Positions 8,801 to 17,112 of a stretch of DNA of 64,000 nucleotides are shown one piece after another (within the stretch, counting starts at the first letter, position 1; every line of letters begins with the position of its first letter). Position numbers and translations under genes: made by a program. This stretch comes from a virus: positions 1 to 64,000 of the IMG/VR virus record IMGVR_UViG_3300005466_000025. One strand, 5' to 3'. Below the pieces are notes generated by a model, which did no database searches, had not been told where the DNA came from, and saw only the letters and a program-made list of their open reading frames with translations.

Positions 8801-11572
8801 AGGATCAAGAAGAAGCTTAGTTAGGGTGTCTGCAAATCTGGCAATGGCTTCAGTGATAGGTCCAAGAATTCCGTCCCGCTCGCTGTTGCCAACAAATACA
8901 TCCTTGAATACCTTTCTGAGTCTCTTGAGGGACTGGAAGAGCTTCTTTTCCGCAGGGGAAAGATCGGCAAATGCCTTCTGTGCATCCTTATCAGCCTGGG
9001 ACTGATTCTTATGGGCGTCTGCCTCATCCTTACGGGCGTCTGCAACTTCCCTCTGGGCAACTGCAACCTGATGTAGGGCGTCCCTTACTCCTCTGTTGGC
9101 GAGAACAACGGAACGCTGTGCCTTCTCAACGCCTTCAAGGGCACTCTTGAGTTGATCCTGGGCATTCTTGACGATATCGCTACCGGCAACACCCTTCTCC
9201 CTTGCATCCCTTGCATCCTTTGCGGCCCTATTATTTCTAACTCTGGCCTGTTCAAGTGTAAGGTTGGCTCTCTGAACTCCAAGCTGTGCATCCTTAAGGT
9301 CAGTCTTAGAGGAATCAACCTGATCCAATATTGAGTTTAGATTCTGCTCAGCGATTGTAACGGCCTGCTGCGCCCCTGAAATCTCAGACTGGTCCTTCTG
9401 CTCATTTGCGATGCGGAGACGCTCCTGGGCCTCCCTGAGGGCCGCACGGGCGTCCTCTGCGTCCTGTCCGCCAGTCTTCTTCTTGTTTTCCTCTTCACGG
9501 AGTCTCTGCTTGGCCTCTAGAACACCAAGCTCGGCCTCCTTGAGTGAAAGGGCGGCATCCTTTTCATCAAGATTGGCATCAACAATATCCTTTGCAGCCT
9601 GAACCTTGGCCTGAGCCAGATCAGTTGTTGCATCCTTAACATCCTTGTAGGAATTTTTAAGGTCCTTATTGGCGTCAACAACGGCAAGCTGTGCATCCTT
9701 AACGGATTCAATCGCCTTCTTGAGACTGTATTGGGAATCAGACAATCTCTGGGCTGCATTTCTAATATTGTCAACATTATCCTTAGCCTTATTTCCAAGC
9801 TTCTCATTGAGCTTAACTGCATCAAGAACTGTGTTGAATCTTGAGAAGGCAGCTGCCAACAGACCCACAACAGGAAGGGCCTGTGCAAGTCCTGATAGGA
9901 AGGCACCACCAAGTGCGGCTCCTGCCTGAATTGCCGATGCCGCAAGGGCCGTAAGGGCTGTTGCAAGCTGAACAATGATTGTGAAGAACGTTGATAGAAT
10001 TCCCGTTAGGAATAGCCATCTTAGGTTGACCAACTGGCCGAAGTTCTTGAATAGGGTTCCAACGGCAAATCCGAATCTAGTGAAGGAGTTTCTAACGAGG
10101 TTTGTATCCCGTTCCATGTCCCTGAGGCCACTTCGTGCGGCTCTAACTCCTCTAACTGTATCCCCGAATGCAAGTCCGGCTCTCTTGCCGAATCTTTCAA
10201 CCGCCGTTCCTGTTGCAAGGAACTCAGTTCTAACTCTCTTTGCCTCCTCCTCAATAGCGCGAACATCAGGAATATCAATTTCCCTTCTTTCGCTCGCCTG
10301 AGATAGTCTTTGATTGGCTCTTCGCGCCTGGAAGTCAGCACCAAGGGCGGCTCTTTCTCTGGATTCCCTTAGTCTTCTTGCCCTCTGGATTGCGCGGATT
10401 TCAGCCTTTCTATCGCTGCGCTCGGCCTCCTCCTCCTCAGTTCTACCAAGCTCCCTAATTGCAGCCCTGTGTTCCTCAATCTTTACGGCGTCGGCTTCCC
10501 GCTGATCCTCCAACTGTCTGAACAGACTCTCTCTGGCTGCGTCCTCTGTTGCGGATAGTTCCACCTTGTCAAGCTCATGCTTCTCAGCAAGATCAGCCTT
10601 TCTCTGTGCTGCCTCCCTTCTTGATTCGGCAACACGGGACCTAATAAGCTCCTCTGTTCCCCTTGATACCCCAATTCCAGCCGTGAAGGAATCCTTTAGG
10701 GTCTTTGCAACCTCCCGCTGACTGTCGGAAACCTTCTTGTTGGCCGCCGTTATTCTAGTGGCCCCTCTTTCAATGAGATTTACGAATCTTCCAAAGGCTG
10801 TAATATCGGCAACAGAAATAAATCTTCCTGTTGTTGGGTCAACGCCTGTTCTGGTTTTGCCGCTACCAAGAAGACCATCCTTGAACTTGGTCTTGATTTG
10901 ATCAAGGAAGGCCCCAACCTTCTTAATGTCCGCAATTGTATTTTGTGTTCCGAGGAACAATCCCTGTCTTGTCTGACTCTGGATATCCTTTACACTGCGA
11001 CTGAGTACAGAAAACTCGCGCTGCAACCTTCTGATGAAGCTAAGGTCCTCAGCGCGAGCAAACTGTCCTCCTGCTGTTCTGACGAGGCGAGATGCGCCTG
11101 CTCCTGGCTCCTCACCTTCTACAAGAGGACCTCTTCTAACGCGGGTTCTGATTCTAACAAGGGCCTTGTCAATTGCATCGAGGCGATTCTTTGCCTTTTC
11201 AAGCAGGGTAACATCCTGGACACGAATGAATCTTCCATCGTCCCCCCTAATCGCACGTCCACCACCAAAGAGAGGGAACTCCCCCTCCTTAACTCTATTT
11301 CTCTTTAGGATATTGATGGAGTTATTAAGCTGATCCACCTTGTTTCTCATTTGATCAACAAGGGATATATCCTCCTTTTTAATAAACTGACCTCCCGGCC
11401 CTCGGGTAGCCTTACCGCCACCAAAGAGTGGAAAGTCCTCAGGCTTGTTTCTTTTGAGGCGCTTTAGGGAGTCGTCAAGCTTATCTGAGGCGCGACGAAC
11501 TGAGTCAAGCTCCTTTGAGAGCTTGTCTCTACCTTCAAGTATAATTCTGAAGACTTCGTTGCGGTCAGCCAT
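5852..11572 (-). CDS. tail tape measure protein
   Basis: 1906 aa, longest gene of the window. The N-terminal 300 residues hold about four degenerate repeats of roughly 60 aa marked by G-R/Q-F-I/A-x3-D (GGQFIKKED, DGRFIRVQD, GGQFARAED, TGRFISVAD). A charged coiled-coil region follows (about 300-900), with hydrophobic helices near 500-560 and 1150-1440. The C-terminal part has two PGxWVLN motifs and GGxV glycine segments common in siphovirus tape measures. At about 1.5 angstrom per residue the tail would be near 280 nm. It follows the tail chaperones as usual. Confidence 0.95.
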   Translation of the reverse strand: MADRNEVFRIILEGRDKLSKELDSVRRASDKLDDSLKRLKRNKPEDFPLFGGGKATRGPGGQFIKKEDISLVDQMRNKVDQLNNSINILKRNRVKEGEFPLFGGGRAIRGDDGRFIRVQDVTLLEKAKNRLDAIDKALVRIRTRVRRGPLVEGEEPGAGASRLVRTAGGQFARAEDLSFIRRLQREFSVLSRSVKDIQSQTRQGLFLGTQNTIADIKKVGAFLDQIKTKFKDGLLGSGKTRTGVDPTTGRFISVADITAFGRFVNLIERGATRITAANKKVSDSQREVAKTLKDSFTAGIGVSRGTEELIRSRVAESRREAAQRKADLAEKHELDKVELSATEDAARESLFRQLEDQREADAVKIEEHRAAIRELGRTEEEEAERSDRKAEIRAIQRARRLRESRERAALGADFQARRANQRLSQASERREIDIPDVRAIEEEAKRVRTEFLATGTAVERFGKRAGLAFGDTVRGVRAARSGLRDMERDTNLVRNSFTRFGFAVGTLFKNFGQLVNLRWLFLTGILSTFFTIIVQLATALTALAASAIQAGAALGGAFLSGLAQALPVVGLLAAAFSRFNTVLDAVKLNEKLGNKAKDNVDNIRNAAQRLSDSQYSLKKAIESVKDAQLAVVDANKDLKNSYKDVKDATTDLAQAKVQAAKDIVDANLDEKDAALSLKEAELGVLEAKQRLREEENKKKTGGQDAEDARAALREAQERLRIANEQKDQSEISGAQQAVTIAEQNLNSILDQVDSSKTDLKDAQLGVQRANLTLEQARVRNNRAAKDARDAREKGVAGSDIVKNAQDQLKSALEGVEKAQRSVVLANRGVRDALHQVAVAQREVADARKDEADAHKNQSQADKDAQKAFADLSPAEKKLFQSLKRLRKVFKDVFVGNSERDGILGPITEAIARFADTLTKLLLDPKIQKAAQNLANSIADALDSFRRFVGSAEFKEALLFFTEKAADNIPRVVEGMLNLAKAFLNIAQAANPIFDRLLKGAVGLTGRLKDATSQKGETRRPEEGAAGRLGAVATINESGLDRFLASAGEHLDDWIKLSGAIIGLIDAIANSAAASTGKTLIEDITTQLDKFAQFIRDNPDKVKKFFDDARESIENLSRVLGRLTEALVKSFSSDEFTAFAATVADVIIPGLLLFIFTLGKLSKALQFLLDIPIVGDIVKWALAILVAEKAFNKVFPVTQKLTDGIKQLAGAMFRIVRERGFKGLFDTITTKAKTAKDAIVGLGKTFTELGKKTAEGAVSGVTKLKQAFLDAAKAAGNMARAIGTAVYTSLANVGKLIVGQVIGALRALTLGIRLLVSATVIGALITAAILIIANWDKVKKYARILADFLLKQFHRVVDWVKDNWKKILIGALAAPFLAGALPFILIYKFRDRIVSVLQGAAKLVIKAFEGIIDWARKNWKLLVAIIVGIFLPGVGISLVVLRFKDRILAAFGSIKDGIIGAFRQAFKFVRDEFTSVIDFLKKQYDKLPGPVKTIIKATAKAASIGGSALGKAQDIGGAILRRAGGGTVPGHGKGDTVPALLTPGEWVLNEAQQKKLTSLIGLSKKGVLDFLFGATGTFSPGGRRAPGMKVEGNIDILHRPQVKNKDGTTSSVRSGTFSTDAGVYVLPTVIGNKIVSDDEAFKYFMRTGQNLGLFDTLKHAEAYSQRLHIQQAQLGKKFENLDTVKRNLKPGQWVLNQGQQARAATSLAISVQQLKARLFGTNSNIDPRTGKREAGFNTKLRTYRDFNLISQTDPDNNVVWFVELANKSFGQVTGRDAKRIQDTDGRWIPGYVKRSAGGFKGALHTVVDGPRPGLGIRHWIKRTPTRKATEAFIRNNRTQKFSMGGVVAPGAVQRFAEGGIVQAPGFGGVERGGENKTINQNFTVKTQGETDWGYVMRLASINAQESF

Positions 11573-11627
11573 GTAACACCTTTAATTCTGATTTTAAATT
11601 GTAAGGTCGTGCGGTAAGGGATAGGTG

Positions 11628-12493
11628 TTACTCTTCGGCATCCATAGCCGCCCAGAAAGGCTGGTCCATGTCTACTTCATATGAATCCACACCATTGTAT
11701 ACTATATTTACTGCGCTTTGGTAACTTTCTTCTATATCTTTTAGTGCCTTTTGTCGAGTTTGCTTATTATCATCGTAATTGGAGTTGGACCAAAGGCCAG
11801 AGATCATTGCATTCTTAACTTCCCTGGCCTCGTTTACGGCCCGCCTTTTCATAAAGGCTTCGAACATTTTTTCGAATCGCTTCCAATACCAGTCTTTCAA
11901 TTCCTCTACTGACTCTGGATGCTCCGAGGAATATAGTTCTAGTGCCTCTAAAGGCCCTATCCTTGGACCTTCGTGCTGATCTTGTTGAATAGTGGGAGCA
12001 TCCTTTCGGTGAAAAAACTCACCATCACTTCCCAGTTCTGATCAACAAATGTGTCAAGGATTTGAACTCCCTGCTCGTCCGATAGTTCCTCAAGACGGAG
12101 GGCGTAATAATCCCTCTGACCCTTTGGAACATGGAGAATAACAAGGTATAGGTCCTTTAGAAGTTCAGGTCCATTTGCGATGATCTTTGAGAGGGCCTTC
12201 ACAAACACATCTGCGTCTGATGCATTTGAGGCCAGCGGAACAGACGGATCATAGTCCGGTGTTTCAAGAAGCTCAGAAAGGGAGCCTCCCTCAGACAGGA
12301 TATCCTGTACGGCCTTTCCTACAACGGAGAAGAACTCAATCTTTCCGAAGAATGTTAGGGGCTTCTGAGTAAGGACAATCTTGTCGTCCCCTTCACCGAT
12401 TTCATAATACACTTCTGACGGAGCAAGTGTTTCCAAAATTTCCTCTGTTTCTGATGTTTCTGTAGTTTCCTTTACTGGTGCTTTCGCAGCCAT
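11628..12493 (-). CDS. tail assembly chaperone GT fusion by -1 frameshift
   Basis: Predicted fusion of about 288 aa: residues 1-161 from the upstream frame, then 127 aa in the -1 frame after slippage on T TTT TTC (12017-12011). The -1 frame is open from the slip site to the stop at 11628 and continues into the segment beginning KDWYWKRFEKMFEAF. This matches the lambda gpG/gpGT arrangement, in which a minor frameshifted product is needed for tail assembly upstream of the tape measure gene. The second frame has no ribosome site of its own. Confidence 0.85.
11957..12493 (-). CDS. tail assembly chaperone (G)
   Basis: 178 aa unshifted product. It starts with a low-complexity Thr/Glu tail (ETTETSETEEILETLAPSE) and continues with a helical body, as usual for gpG-like chaperones. 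The slippery codons encode F160-F161 in MVSFFTER, 17 residues before the stop. GGAGGCAATGCC gives the ribosome site. It would coat the tape measure during tail assembly. Confidence 0.85.
   Translation of the reverse strand: MAAKAPVKETTETSETEEILETLAPSEVYYEIGEGDDKIVLTQKPLTFFGKIEFFSVVGKAVQDILSEGGSLSELLETPDYDPSVPLASNASDADVFVKALSKIIANGPELLKDLYLVILHVPKGQRDYYALRLEELSDEQGVQILDTFVDQNWEVMVSFFTERMLPLFNKISTKVQG
12011..12017 (-). other. -1 ribosomal frameshift site T TTT TTC
   Basis: Read on the minus strand the heptamer fits X XXY YYZ exactly, in phase with the chaperone frame (codons TTT 12016-12014 and TTC 12013-12011). It is the only canonical heptamer I see in the overlap, and the -1 frame stays open afterwards. 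Confidence 0.85.
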
Positions 12494-12504
12494 GGCATTG
12501 CCTC

Positions 12505-13008
12505 CTATTCTAGTTCTACTAGTCTGGCTCTTAGCTCAGCTAGTCGTATCGGTATAATTGTGTTCTCAGCCTGCTCAAGGGCCTCCCTGAGATATGGTTG
12601 AGGTTTCTGTCCTAACACTGTCTTCTTCTTGAACCACTTACCATCAATTTGAAAGATCATAAATGGGGCTTTTCTTGGGGTGATTGGTACACCCTTGGGT
12701 CCAAATACACCTGTTCCATCGTGAACCCATTTTGCGTATTTAGGAACCTTAGGGACCGATAGTTCTGTTTTAACTACCAGTCCCCCTGGACCTTGGACAC
12801 GTCTCTTTAAATCCTTTCTGTCAACCGGATGTAGTCTAAGCGTTCCCTCATCAACTGGGGCCTTTTCCCTTGCAAGGGTTTCAATTTCATCGGCAATATC
12901 CTCAATCGTTGCCCTGAGTAGACGCTGAGCCTTGTCAGGCATTTGCCCGATAAGGTCAAAGAAATTCTCCTTACTTGAAGCCTCTACTCTAATGAAATCA
13001 TCAGCCAT
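12505..13008 (-). CDS. HK97 gp10-like tail completion / neck protein
   Basis: 167 aa. The N-terminal helix and phrase ETLAREKAPVDEGTLR match the hallmark (A)P-V-D-T/E-G-x-L-R of HK97 gp10-like proteins that sit at the head-tail joint. The middle KYAKWVHDGTG is also characteristic (Y-A-x-x-V-x-x-G). It overlaps the papain-like gene by one base. Confidence 0.85.
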   Translation of the reverse strand: MADDFIRVEASSKENFFDLIGQMPDKAQRLLRATIEDIADEIETLAREKAPVDEGTLRLHPVDRKDLKRRVQGPGGLVVKTELSVPKVPKYAKWVHDGTGVFGPKGVPITPRKAPFMIFQIDGKWFKKKTVLGQKPQPYLREALEQAENTIIPIRLAELRARLVELE

Positions 13009-13730
13009 TACTTATCAGTGAGTACCGCGCACTCTCCTCCTTCTTGGAAGACGATTCTATCGAGGGTTTCATCAGGGAGCCATACTTTTCTTGGGTATGC
13101 GGTACCCCAGGAATTAAGTAGCGGAACGGCACCAAGCTTGTCAGCCGTAGGGTGCTTTAGAAAGGCATGAATATCGTCAACGCTTTGTGCCCATCTATAG
13201 GCCTTGATTCCAGAGGCAAGGGATACAGGAAGGAATGTTCCGGTTGCTGAGTCATACTTCCTTGCGCCTTTTTTCAGCAGGATGCTACAACCTGAATTTA
13301 CGTCTGTTCCCTCCTCCGGTGGTGTTTCCGGATAAGGATCAATAAGCTGCGCCTGTTGGTATAGCCAGCGGGCGTCATAACGGCTTCTATTCATCAATGA
13401 GAGGGCACGAGAGAGGCTGAAACCAACACATGCACCCTCTGACCCCTGATCGTAGAATCTCCACCACAGAAACATATCCAGGGCCGATGCATCCCCAGGC
13501 TGAACACAAATGGCGTGTCCCCCACGCACATAGCCAAGCTTGCCTCTGCCGATCCAATAGCGCAACCCATCCTTCTGTGGAACATCAAAATTTGAATACC
13601 AGTTAATACCCAATACGCCAGGCTGAGCCGTCGAAGGAAGCGTAGCGGCCGTAAGAGGATACTTGTCCTTGTATGATTGATCCTCAGGGAATCTAGCTCC
13701 CAATGGACCCTTATGAATTCTTCTAAACAT
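13008..13730 (-). CDS. papain-like (C1-type) protein with rearranged active site
   Basis: 240 aa. Residues 94-104 (DQGSEGACVGF) match the papain oxyanion Gln/catalytic Cys box, with Q95 and C101, followed by the usual helix and EEGTDVNSG. The place of the catalytic GGHAV motif near the C-terminus reads GGECAVL (231-237), so His is replaced by Glu and the Asn region beyond it is missing. A GGHAICV segment occurs at 70-76 instead, before the Cys, and NSWG occurs at 206-209. It is either a permuted enzyme or an inactive structural derivative. It lies among the neck genes with AAGGAGG upstream. Confidence 0.7.
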   Translation of the reverse strand: MFRRIHKGPLGARFPEDQSYKDKYPLTAATLPSTAQPGVLGINWYSNFDVPQKDGLRYWIGRGKLGYVRGGHAICVQPGDASALDMFLWWRFYDQGSEGACVGFSLSRALSLMNRSRYDARWLYQQAQLIDPYPETPPEEGTDVNSGCSILLKKGARKYDSATGTFLPVSLASGIKAYRWAQSVDDIHAFLKHPTADKLGAVPLLNSWGTAYPRKVWLPDETLDRIVFQEGGECAVLTDK

Positions 13731-13745
13731 TTTCCTCCTTAAAGT

Positions 13746-13775
13746 AAATGACCGACCCCGAAGGATCGGCCATTT
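13746..13775 (-). promoter_or_regulatory. UUCG hairpin just upstream of the papain-like gene
   Basis: In minus-strand RNA the stem (13775-13763 with 13758-13746) is fully paired if two G-U pairs are allowed, and closes a UUCG tetraloop. No T-run follows, so it is not a standard terminator. It stands only a few bases before the AAGGAGG of the next gene and may limit read-through from the major tail gene or mark a processing site. Confidence 0.55.
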
Positions 13776-13841
13776 AAGGACCTTTCCCTAGGGATTGCTT
13801 TTGCTAAATCTTTTTCGGGCGATATCGCGTTGCGTATATCT

Positions 13842-13850
13842 ATTATACAG
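13842..13850 (-). promoter_or_regulatory. putative promoter between major tail gene and neck/tail genes
   Basis: A perfect TATAAT on the minus strand (13847-13842) is preceded directly by CTG. A weak TTTAAC lies 18 nt upstream. It would restart transcription of the tail genes after the major tail protein. Confidence 0.45.
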
Positions 13851-13856
13851 TTTTTA

Positions 13857-14450
13857 TTAGGTCTGGTTAAAGATAACCTGAGTTCTTGTGTATACGTCGG
13901 CAACCGAAGTATCAGCAAGGGCACGGAATCTAACCGGAATCTGCTGCTGCTCACCAGTCTTGTTGAAGACTAGTGCTGATTCCTGGGCAGACTTGGTTAC
14001 CAAGCGGAATACATGCGCTCTGATCTTACCGTCGGCCTTCTGGTGAAGAACGGCAAGTCTTCGCTTAATGTATGTTGTTGGTTCACCAACACCCATCTGC
14101 TGCTCTGTTGTTCCTGAAATAGGTCCAGCCTGCCATGCAATATTGAGTCTTGATAGTGAAGCCTCTGCAAGGGCAGTTGTTACAGACTGCTCATAGGAAA
14201 CAGGGCGAACGTCGATAATACCGAGAATCTGGTCCACGTCGAACTCTTCCTCAGTGTTGTTAACAGTTACGGTAATACCTGTCTTTGTCGCACCTAGGTC
14301 GTTCCAACCTGTGGCAGCGTCGAAAGTTGATAGGTTAATGATATCCCCAATTGTTGTTGGGAACGCGATTGTAGTACCAGCCCACATTAGACGCGCTGGT
14401 CCACGAATAAAGGTATCGTCCGAAATGTTAGTTCTGAAAAAGTCAGCCAT
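13857..14450 (-). CDS. major tail protein
   Basis: 197 aa. A stand-alone gene between two intergenic gaps, with GGAGGTAAATT before ATG, as expected for a highly expressed tube subunit. The beta-rich sequence (GITVTVNNTEEEFDVDQILGIIDVRPVSYE) is typical of siphovirus tube proteins, where a target-value/expected-tolerance fold shared with Hcp is common. Position between tail terminator and chaperones supports the call. Confidence 0.85.
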   Translation of the reverse strand: MADFFRTNISDDTFIRGPARLMWAGTTIAFPTTIGDIINLSTFDAATGWNDLGATKTGITVTVNNTEEEFDVDQILGIIDVRPVSYEQSVTTALAEASLSRLNIAWQAGPISGTTEQQMGVGEPTTYIKRRLAVLHQKADGKIRAHVFRLVTKSAQESALVFNKTGEQQQIPVRFRALADTSVADVYTRTQVIFNQT

Positions 14451-14507
14451 AATTTACCTCCTCTCCTCAATGAAATAGTACATTAAAATAATAGGCTACA
14501 ACTGTGT

Positions 14508-15125
14508 TCAATTGTATAAGTCCACGTATTTGCTTAGGTTGTAGATAAGGGAACCGCCCTGCCAATACCAGCGTCCACCCTGTCCGTTTTCCTCTCTTCG
14601 GATGAATAGATCACCAACCGTTACCTGTGGGGGAGGTAGGTCCGGTATTGTGTTGTTTAGATGCTTATTGGCTAGTAGAGTTAAATGTGCCGCATCAAGT
14701 GTCTTATGAATCCTTGAGTTCACTTGCTGCTCCTGGAAAATTCCCTGTGTTAGGTCTGGCGATCCCGGAGGATCAAAGACTCCTGACTTCACCATAATCT
14801 CCACAGCCATAACATGGGTGTAAAGCTCACCTTGGTCGTCCGATGACTCCGGTGGGTTTGCCGTATAACAAACTACGCAGACATTTGGATATTTCTCTAT
14901 CGGCGCGTTTATCAAAGATGGGATGGTGCCAGGGTAGAAATTTTCGTTTGCAATCGGCTCTACTGTCCAAGTCGCACTTCCTCTCCCAAGCGCGGCCATC
15001 AATGCATCATCCTCGGCAAGCCAAGTCGAATTCATTGCTGAAATCATATTGTTCAATCCATCGTAAAGCACGATGAGTGCCTGCCGCTGGACAAGTTCCA
15101 TTGATAGACGGCCTGTATATTGCAT
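14508..15125 (-). CDS. tail terminator / tail completion protein
   Basis: 205 aa, directly upstream of the major tail protein. It opens with a helix (SMELVQRQALIVLYDGLNNM) and continues with mixed alpha/beta, ending GGSLIYNLSKYVDLYN. Order in the neck region (connector, terminator, tube) supports a gpU-like function capping the tail tube. No diagnostic motif is visible. Confidence 0.65.
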   Translation of the reverse strand: MQYTGRLSMELVQRQALIVLYDGLNNMISAMNSTWLAEDDALMAALGRGSATWTVEPIANENFYPGTIPSLINAPIEKYPNVCVVCYTANPPESSDDQGELYTHVMAVEIMVKSGVFDPPGSPDLTQGIFQEQQVNSRIHKTLDAAHLTLLANKHLNNTIPDLPPPQVTVGDLFIRREENGQGGRWYWQGGSLIYNLSKYVDLYN

Positions 15126-15661
15126 TATTGTGTCTCAACCCAAGGCCATAAAATACTTGTTCCACCAAGCAATTGATCAGCCTGTTGTAGAGGGAATAGT
15201 TCCGGATCAGGGGTAACAAGAATTCCCCTTCCGTTGTCCCCATAGGAAACACGGGGTAGAATAGCCTTGAGCTTCACAAGATTGATCTGCTCCTCCTCCG
15301 CAAGTTCGGCGGCACGTTGAGCCAACTTCTCCCACACCTTCCAAAGGTCAGGTCTGCGGTCAAAGTATGCAACATCCTCATTGGTACCCGATGTATTCTG
15401 GGATGCCAACTGGTCGCCCCAATAATCAATTGCGGCCGGAATAAACTGCATTGTTGTAATCACGCCGAGTAACTCAATCTGGTTCGGCGTCCATGTCGAA
15501 CTTTCTTGAGTTACTCCCGCGACTGTTGCGTAAAGGCGATACTGAACACCCTCTGCAATGCTCTGAAGATCGGTATTCGAATAATCGTAGATTGTGTTGC
15601 CTACTAGCGCCCGATAGGATGCAGGAACAGTCTGACGTACTATGTCTGTAATTACGCCCAT
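15125..15661 (-). CDS. head-tail connector (adaptor) protein
   Basis: 178 aa, predominantly helical. Segments such as IVRQTVPASYRALVG and YFDRRPDLWKVWEKLAQRAAELAEEEQ resemble gp6-like adaptors that bind under the portal. Its start overlaps nothing upstream but its stop shares a base with the tail terminator start. Function is inferred from order and helix content. Confidence 0.6.
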   Translation of the reverse strand: MGVITDIVRQTVPASYRALVGNTIYDYSNTDLQSIAEGVQYRLYATVAGVTQESSTWTPNQIELLGVITTMQFIPAAIDYWGDQLASQNTSGTNEDVAYFDRRPDLWKVWEKLAQRAAELAEEEQINLVKLKAILPRVSYGDNGRGILVTPDPELFPLQQADQLLGGTSILWPWVETQ

Positions 15662-15674
15662 CGGACCGCCTTAT

Positions 15675-15986
15675 TTATTCTTCGTCGTCTTCAGCGATTA
15701 GGTCTGAAATACTCGCCTTCATTCGTTCTGCCTTGTTCACTAGCCTCTTAGCCTGCGTAGGAGTGAGAAGGGTAAGACCGGGAGCCTTACCCTCCTCAAC
15801 AAGCTTTCTAAGATAGCTAGGCACTTCAGCAAGGTTTGCTGTTTCCCCTGGGACCATTACCCGAGATGTAATTGGTTCGTTGATGATCTTGCCATCAGCG
15901 TCCGTTTCTACATCCCCGTCGAGGAAGTGGACTGTTGCCGCCTCCTCAGCGAAGATAACCTTTTCTGCCTTTGCTGTTGTTGCCAT
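15675..15986 (-). CDS. small head protein, probably head-tail joining
   Basis: 103 aa between the major capsid gene and the connector. An acidic beta-rich first half (VHFLDGDVETDADGKIINEP) and a helical basic second half (TPTQAKRLVNKAERMK) end in DLIAEDDEE. No family is recognised. Ribosome site GGAGG is present. Confidence 0.6.
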   Translation of the reverse strand: MATTAKAEKVIFAEEAATVHFLDGDVETDADGKIINEPITSRVMVPGETANLAEVPSYLRKLVEEGKAPGLTLLTPTQAKRLVNKAERMKASISDLIAEDDEE

Positions 15987-16008
15987 ATTGGCTTTGCCTC
16001 CTATGTTA

Positions 16009-17097
16009 TTAAGCTACTCGCGCCCAGACAAATGCCTCTGGGATTAGTAGTCGTGGGATTCTCGCTGATGCTGCGCGGAGAAGGTGCGTCTTTGCAACAT
16101 GATCGAGCATTACCTCCGCCTGGAAGCCCTGTCTAATATCAACAGAGTTGTATCCAGACGATACTGTTACCTGACCGTCAAGCGTGTCGGCAATTGGTAC
16201 ACCGTCAAGGTTGTAGTCAGTAGTCATTAGAACATAGCCGTCTGGTAGGTACTTGGTTAGGGAACCTACGCCGATTCCTGTCTGACCAACGTCGCGGTAA
16301 CCGTTGTCATAAAGAACGATTTCAAAGCCTGTGTATACAGACTGGAATAGTTCAAGAATGTCCTGCTTTCTAGGTCTAAGGATGCTGTTGGCACCATTAG
16401 CGTAGAAGTTAACGGCGTTTCTGATGTTTGTGTTGTTGATTAGGTAGTTGTAGGTCTTGAGGTTCATGTGGAGCTTGGTTCCGTAGAAACCAGTAGCCGC
16501 CGCAATCACGTCTGACCAAGCTGCAACGTCTGATACTGGATCAGCAGTTGAAGTTGATGACCATAGAACCGATGCCACTGGCTTGTTAGCCGCTGGCAAA
16601 CCGTAATCAATGTAGAGGTTAGATGTTCCGCCATCGTAAGGGATTGTTACAGCCCCTCGGAAGGCCTGCCATCTGAGCCACTCTGTAGCTCGCTCGTTTC
16701 TAAGCTGTAGAATTCTACCCTTGTCAACGAGGGAAACACCAACTGAGCGTCTGATGTTCTCATCGGCTGAGTTAAGTGCTAGCCAGTCCTCTTCAGGAAT
16801 CATTTCCATTTCGTCAATTAGGGCGAGTGAGATTAGCGTCTCGCTCCAAGCAACGTTAGGTCTGAAGAGTGGTGGTGTTGCGTCAGGCGCTCTGAACTGA
16901 CCCTTACCGAACGGTAGGATTTCAGCCACTCTTACCTTGGCATTTCTACCAGGGTGAGTCTTCAGAGGCGCAATCTGGGCACCAAGAAGAGGAGTAGTGT
17001 CCTCCGCTGCGCCAACGGCGCGTCCTTCTGGCGGTCTACGAATGATGTTTGTAAGTAACGCTTGATCCCAAACGTCAAATGTTGTAAATCCGGACAT
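16009..17097 (-). CDS. major capsid protein (lambda gpE-like)
   Basis: 362 aa. The layout and motifs (ATEWLRWQAFRGAVTIPYDGG, then a central insertion and the C-terminal VTVSSGYNSVDIRQGFQAEV) match the gpE/Phage_cap_E branch of HK97-fold capsid proteins, where R-x-x-A-x-x-x-L-x-G-x is typical of the E-loop/spine region. AGGAGGTGAATTAAATG is a strong start. It follows the decoration gene, as in lambda. Confidence 0.9.
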   Translation of the reverse strand: MSGFTTFDVWDQALLTNIIRRPPEGRAVGAAEDTTPLLGAQIAPLKTHPGRNAKVRVAEILPFGKGQFRAPDATPPLFRPNVAWSETLISLALIDEMEMIPEEDWLALNSADENIRRSVGVSLVDKGRILQLRNERATEWLRWQAFRGAVTIPYDGGTSNLYIDYGLPAANKPVASVLWSSTSTADPVSDVAAWSDVIAAATGFYGTKLHMNLKTYNYLINNTNIRNAVNFYANGANSILRPRKQDILELFQSVYTGFEIVLYDNGYRDVGQTGIGVGSLTKYLPDGYVLMTTDYNLDGVPIADTLDGQVTVSSGYNSVDIRQGFQAEVMLDHVAKTHLLRAASARIPRLLIPEAFVWARVA

Positions 17098-17112
17098 TTA
17101 ATTCACCTCCTC

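Noticed and set aside
10898-11333. Plus-strand frames of about 100-136 aa
   Set aside because: Antisense to the tape measure N-terminus with no start signals.
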